DNA from: Biscogniauxia marginata
Lineage: Eukaryota > Ascomycota > Sordariomycetes > Xylariales > Xylariaceae
Reading direction: 5' to 3'
Length of the DNA: 64,000 nucleotides
Assembly (NCBI GenBank): GCA_022695795.1
Contig: MU404076.1
Span: forward strand, 1-64,000
Each line of letters begins with the position of its first letter. The first letter of the stretch is position 1. Positions 58,601 through 64,000 of this stretch are shown here, one piece after another. The notes below the pieces were generated by a model. It was not told where the DNA came from and ran no database searches. It saw only the letters and a program-made list of their open reading frames with translations. Made by a program: the position numbers and the translations under genes.

Positions 58601-61600
58601 GTACGTGTGTGTGCGCGCGTGTGTGTAGGTAGGTATGTATAGATTAGCGGGGTATCGTGTTACTTACACCAAGGGACTGGCTAAATCGGCAGTGCTCCTC
58701 TCTAATGTCGTGCAACTCGCTGACATACTATCTATAACTTAGGTACGTACCTATGTAGGTCAATATGAATGTAGTTAGTAGAGCATCCTATACTACCTCC
58801 CCGCATTCAAGTCTGCTCTATAACAATAGGGTTCCCCACTAACAATTGTTATAAGTGACATGATAACATACGAGAATGTCATTTTTAGACGAGTAGCCTA
58901 CCAACACTGTTATAAATAATTGACTCTCTTTTTTTTCTTTTCTGTTATCTAAAGTTCTATTCATATGTGCAATATACCGAGTTAGATACGCGCGTTACAT
59001 AGCTAGTCGTGTCCTATGCATAGGTATAGCATAGCCCCCAACAGTATGGCGTGGGGCTAATTTGGGTATCTCATCCCCATCTTACAATGGCGTGGCGTGG
59101 TGCGTCTAAATCGTCCTGTATGTCCTCCCTGCGTTAAAGCAGCCGCAGGGACGATGCTGAGCCGCCGTGATACATCCTGGGCGCGTGGGAACGGGCCCCC
59201 AAGTGTTTCATCAGAACAGATTCAAACATGTGCATCTTCTGCTGTCATCAGAGGCGAAAGTACGTTGGGGGCTATTTATGGTACGATTCAGTTGGATATT
59301 TTCTCCCTTGTGTTCCTGGCGTACTGCTGCAGGTCCGGCTCTCCTTCGGGAGATAATTCCCTCTCCTCCTCATCCTCCCTCCCACACACACCCCTCCGTC
59401 AACTCTTACATCTTATCTCACACGCGGGAAAAGGGAAAAGGGAAAAGCTTCTGTTACACGGGTCTCGGTGGCTCAGACAGTGGCCGATCACAAAACCGGA
59501 TTCGATCACCGTTGCGTCAAGAGGGCACCGTTAATAGACATGGCATCGGATCTATGGACAGCTTTGTCCTTTCTCATCGGGCGGGGATCGACGAACACAC
59601 GGGATGCATGTCTAAAGAAAATTGAGCTGCCTGGCGCCGGTGTGCTGGCGTGGGTGCCGGCAATTCCTTTCCTTTCCTTTCCTCTTTTTTCTTTTCCCCA
59701 ATGGAGTTCTTCCATTGCAACCAAGCAGATGGTCTCGACTAATCGAGAGAGTCTTAGTCAGGCCCATATTGGCACGATGAGGCTCAAAGTGTGCTACTTG
59801 CGCTGATGGGTGCTACGTCGGGACTCAGTCCTCGCCGGTGTGTGCGACGAAAAGAAAAATATTTCATGCTTCCTGAGGCTCTGCGAGGTAAGATATGACG
59901 TGGTGATACCCATCTGTGTTGTATCTGTCATGCAATTAAATGTCTGTTTATGTTCAATGCGACGCTATAAAGGCGGTCTAAAATCTGGACCAAATATCTT
60001 ATGCGATTCGTTGTGAGGATGCTACCCTACCTATTGTCATTTTGCATACCTAACCGTGGGGTAGTATTTCCTTGAGGCCGGCTCACGGCTTGTCTTGTGC
60101 TGCTTCCGCTCGCAAGACTATCACGGTTCGTGCGACCGGGAAGGGGTAGGTTATCACCTAAGACATGTAAATCGAGCTTAGTGTGCGAAGATTGTTACCG
60201 GTAACTCGATACGGACGAGAAACCCGTGTGCTTCTTATCTGTGAAGGCCCCCAAAGACTTTGGCCCGGTGTAACAAATTTTTTCATCGTGCCGAAGTTCT
60301 CACCCCTTTGAATGGACGCCACTCCCCCATGGTGGATAGCATATGCTTGATACCTACGATATTGGTATAAGCCGGCTGTCGCCGATCGACAAGGCTTTAC
60401 TGCCAGTCAATATTTGGAAACCCATCCACGTGGTGCTTCTCCTAGCCAGCCCAAGATATTCTCGACGGGCCATGAGGACTGCCAGCGCGTCGTTTCAGAC
60501 AGCAGGAGCCTAGGTATAGATCCCTATAGCCCGAACTACGTGGGAACACCAACGAGACCGTAGGACTTGAGACTGAGATCTTCCTTATGTCTCTCGTAGG
60601 TACACAGACACGTCATACAAGCCAGCAGGTCTCACTTCCGCAGCAACGCTATTTAAAGGCATGGCAAATGCCGCAATGGAGAGAGAGAGAAAAAGGGGGG
60701 TTGACGCGGGGGAGGTATGGTGAGCCACCGAGCTTGCTTGACCGTCCAAGCATGGCGCGCACGGGTGTCGGAGCACGTGTGTAAAATCTAAAGTAGGTAT
60801 CCATGTAGGAAAGGAGGGCTCAGTGATTGGAGTCGTGCTGCCTACACGGACACCCATCTCGTAGATCAATGGTTCCAACCCGCATCACCAGGCACGTACA
60901 TACATGGCCGGTTACCCCAGAATCCTTACAGTGAAACCTTAGAAGAACCACGCATTGTCGAGGGTTAGTTGACAGTTAACTGGAGACCTACGGGGTGAGC
61001 AGCCTCCAATCAACATGTGGAAGCGCTGGCCGTGCCGGCGCGGCACTCCCTCGAAGGGAGTTACACGATGCAAACCTGCTGACCACCAACTAACGTGTCC
61101 TAGCGTGACGGCACAGGTTGTATCGTGTGGACTGATCGAATCGATCGTTTGCACATGTGTCTAAAAAGCGCCCTGGGAATAAAATTAGCCTTGGGTGAGC
61201 ACTTGCTACTTACCTACCTACCCAGAAGTGCTCCCGGCCCCCTGGAATCACCTAGCCGGTTAGATGGCAACTCAGTAGTCCGAGTTCCCGGACAGAAAAG
61301 GCAGGTCAGTCAGAGTTTTACGTTCCTGATGATACCTAAATTTAATCACCATACCCAGGATTCTTGACTTACCTAGATTACCTAGTGTCAAGTCGGCACG
61401 TCGTTGGCCGCCCTAAGGGGCCAGCCACCTACCTGAAGGACTTGAATACCCTGTCTTCCCTAGCTGTACCACCCCTCTAGAGCTTCTGGTATCAGTCTCA
61501 CATTTACTTTAAAGAAGCGTGGCCTAGCTGTATGCCACCTGTGTCGGGAGATTATCCTGATATTAGGTAGTACCAATCGGTGATCATCGTTTTAGCTGAG

Positions 61601-64000
61601 CCAGGCCTTGAGCCGCGATGACTCGAGCCAAAGGATACCCATTGAATTCCATCTTAGGGTGATCTCTTTGCTAGCGGTAGAGAAAGAAAAAAGAAGGAAG
61701 GTATTATATAACATCATCGGATACAAGCTATCTACAGACTATAGATACATGCTCAGAGGGAGAAAGCCTTTCCTTGCTAGCTCTGATTAAGGAATTTTAG
61801 ATCACCTGACGTTGGGCATGCATTTTTCCCTGGACTTATGTTTTGAGATACACTCTGGTACCCGAGAAGAACACAATTTCGCTGGAGACCCCCATCTATC
61901 TCCCCGCCGTTTCGTCGTCAGCCTATAGGGATACCAAGTCTCCTTCACAGCTACGGAGAGAATTTTTTTTTTAACTCGCGGATCCTTCCTATGCAGCCAG
62001 AAGGTCGCAGGATTGAGAGTTTCGTCCCACGTTCCTTTATTCCGGGAAAGCCATCTCATCTAAGTTAGCTAATCAACGAGAGTTGATACTTCGATCTCTC
62101 CTGTCACTCCCCCGGTTCTCTCTCTCTCTCTCTCTCCCCCCCCCCCCGGCTCCTAATCTCGCATCCCGCCCTGCCAGAACTGCTCATTAAGCGCTTTCTT
62201 GCAGATGATCCTTTCGGTTAAGTTCCCGATTGAAAGAAGAAGAAAAAGAAAGTCAAGATTACTGTACCCCGTCGGAGGGACCACACGTACCTGCATGAAA
62301 GAAGCCTACGGAGCCTCAAGACACCCCCCCCCTCTGAGGGCAAGGGAGGGGAATCGATCCATCTGGGATGTGATCGGGAACACGACCGCCAGCAGGAGTC
62401 TTTTCACATGTTTATTTTTCCGGGTCAAGTCAAGCTATTGTATCATGCATCCGGAAAGCTCTGGATCTACCCAAGAGTTTTCTGTGTCTCGTCCGCTGCC
62501 TATCAAATTGCCACCTCGAAAGTAAGGGAGAAGCTTGGCAAATAGACCAACGAGGCTTTTAGCTAGGAGCACTTTTTGTGTGTCTTCCGTGCGTAGAAGT
62601 GATGGACTATAGCGTGTGTGGCCGCGTTCATTGTATACCTATGTACCTGGGTACCATGAAGGCTGGCGCGCCCTCGCCCCTCGAAGAAGAAAAAAATGCA
62701 CATTGGTCTCTGTAGCACACCGGGATGCGCATGGCAGCAACCTAAATCATTTCATCTTTCGGGATGAGAAGGCTTCTGAACCACTGTCCGTGCCACTCTG
62801 CCACGAAATACATGATTTATATTATGAGGCAATAATTTGTGTCTGATGAATGCGTCTGGAGGATTATCAGAACCAAAGGTAATACTTCAACGGACGGTCC
62901 CTTTTATATTCAAGACAGCCACTTTGTTTCCCGGTCAGATAACCTGGTGCCGGTGGCTTCTTCTCGTGGCTCTCAATCTACACCGATACAAATCACGGCA
63001 ACGGGCTGCTGACGAAAGGGCTTAACGTGTTACTCACTCGAGGTTAGTACGTAAGGTACATATGTATCAAGTAATACCTGAGTATTTTCGTACTATTAGG
63101 AACGAACAGACCTTTATAGTGATTGTTTTCACCCGTGGCGCCCCCTTTTCAAAATAGAAACATGGGCTTAATCGCTCATACAATGTCTTGACTGTCATGT
63201 AATTGTTTATGTGAAATCAATATTCTTGACTTCTGCTACCATAATATATCTAGGCTCCCCGGCTACACCGTAACCTATTCATACAGGCGTGGGATTGCGT
63301 AAGGACCCGACCAAGTAGATGCTCCCTTGTGTTCTATGGGGATCACGACGACCACAGTTTTTGAAGATTCAAATTAAAAACTACGACGATAACATGTTTA
63401 TTTTGCACGAGCTAGCCGTCATAACTTGTCTTTATCATATCATTATAGCTAATAAAAGAGATATGAAACCCCGTATCAGAAGGTTGGGTATATGAGAGCT
63501 GCTAACTCCAGAACTAAAAACCGCAGCAGAGAATACTCCGTTTGGCTTAAAAATCCATGCACCCCGGCCCAAAATCCGGCATATATAACCCGTAGAGACA
63601 AAGTAGACTAGACTATAGGTTTCCTTGGGAATCCTGGAGAACAGTATGCCCTACCTTCGGGAAAGAGTTTAATTGCTAACATCAGCCATACCCGCAAGTA
63701 TACCCCCCTACCCCCCCCCCGCTATACCCTTGGCCGATAGTTACAAAATCTGAACTTCTAGTTCAAAGGAGGGGAAAGTAGGGGATAGATTTCTTCACTT
63801 CTCGTACTGTAAGTGCATTCTCTACATAAATTATGCTCGCATATACACCGCTGACTCATCATTGGGAAAATATCAAGGCATTGACACTACTAAAACGTTA
63901 GGGCATAGGCTTAGGGTATGGCAAGGAGCTCCTTACGCAGTGATATAGCGGAGCTTTACCGGCTTGTTTAGCTCGCTTAGAACCGCCCTCAGTGGAACCA
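55624..64000. other. Large gene-poor region to the window end
   Basis: It begins with the promoter and leader of the C2H2 factor. The remaining 8 kb show no recognisable gene. Contents worth listing: GT/GC microsatellite near 58603-58625, TAGGTA/ACCTAGGT words near 57870, 58620 and 58740, a CT tract plus C run at 62116-62147, and a C run near 63714-63720. One 137-codon minus frame (57860-58273) is discussed under findings. Confidence 0.5.
62116..62147. repeat. CT microsatellite followed by a C run
   Basis: About ten CT units run into twelve or more C residues. It is a simple repeat with likely length uncertainty. Confidence 0.8.

Noticed and set aside
59460..59520. tRNA-like start (GTCTCGGTGGCTCAG) with ATTCGATC
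   Set aside because: The D-arm-like and T-arm-like parts do not form a cloverleaf of legal length.
61970..62045. tRNA-like stretch (CCAGAAGGTCGCAGGATTGAGAG)
   Set aside because: It resembles an anticodon-to-T-arm passage, but the T-loop lacks TTCGA and no acceptor stem closes.

Overview
The window reads as nuclear DNA of a filamentous ascomycete, most likely a Sordariomycete. The support is: many genes split by short GT..AG introns (about 49-370 bp) with CTAAC/CTGAC-type branch sites; families typical of these fungi (CarO-type rhodopsin, CSN3, a ccg-6-like wall protein, a Dal5-family permease); and pyrimidine-rich promoters with TATATAAG boxes. It is eukaryotic and gene-sparse: I can support 14 protein genes and one pseudogene. 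I found no rRNA, no convincing tRNA, no intact transposon and no CRISPR.

Layout. 1-10.8 kb: no recognisable gene. 10.8-11.7 kb (+): BRCT-domain protein with an apparent one-base frameshift near its start. 13.3-14.2 kb (-): decayed short-chain dehydrogenase. 15.1-17.5 kb (+): six-exon propionyl/acetyl-CoA-synthetase-like enzyme ending in a peroxisomal AKL signal. 18.2-20.4 kb (-): MFS permease of the Dal5/allantoate group, convergent with it. 23.6-24.3 kb (-): small secreted GPI-type wall protein. 27.8-29.3 kb (+): quinone-oxidoreductase-like MDR enzyme, tail to tail with a dienelactone-hydrolase-like enzyme (29.5-30.6 kb, -). 31.2-33.3 kb (+): RPA large subunit, with MCB-like boxes in its promoter. 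34.2-35.8 kb (-): COP9 signalosome subunit 3. 37.1-38.4 kb (+): retinal-binding rhodopsin carrying all the residues of a proton pump. 40.7-41.5 kb (+): Dot5/PrxQ-type peroxiredoxin. 42.0-43.3 kb (+): complex I 24 kDa subunit. 44.1-45.8 kb (-): Kelch propeller protein. 47.2-47.8 kb (-): single-pass membrane protein. 53.9-55.6 kb (-): C2H2 transcription factor. 55.6-64 kb: no recognisable gene.

Function. Most genes between 27 and 48 kb are housekeeping: DNA replication/repair, protein turnover, respiration and redox defence. The only stretch that looks like a small accessory metabolic locus is 13-20 kb, where an acyl-CoA synthetase, an organic-anion-type permease and a dead dehydrogenase sit together. 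The most interesting single gene is the rhodopsin, which stands apart from any carotenoid gene. Exon boundaries were worked out by hand from splice sites, reading phase and family conservation. In every spliced model the exon lengths sum to a multiple of three.
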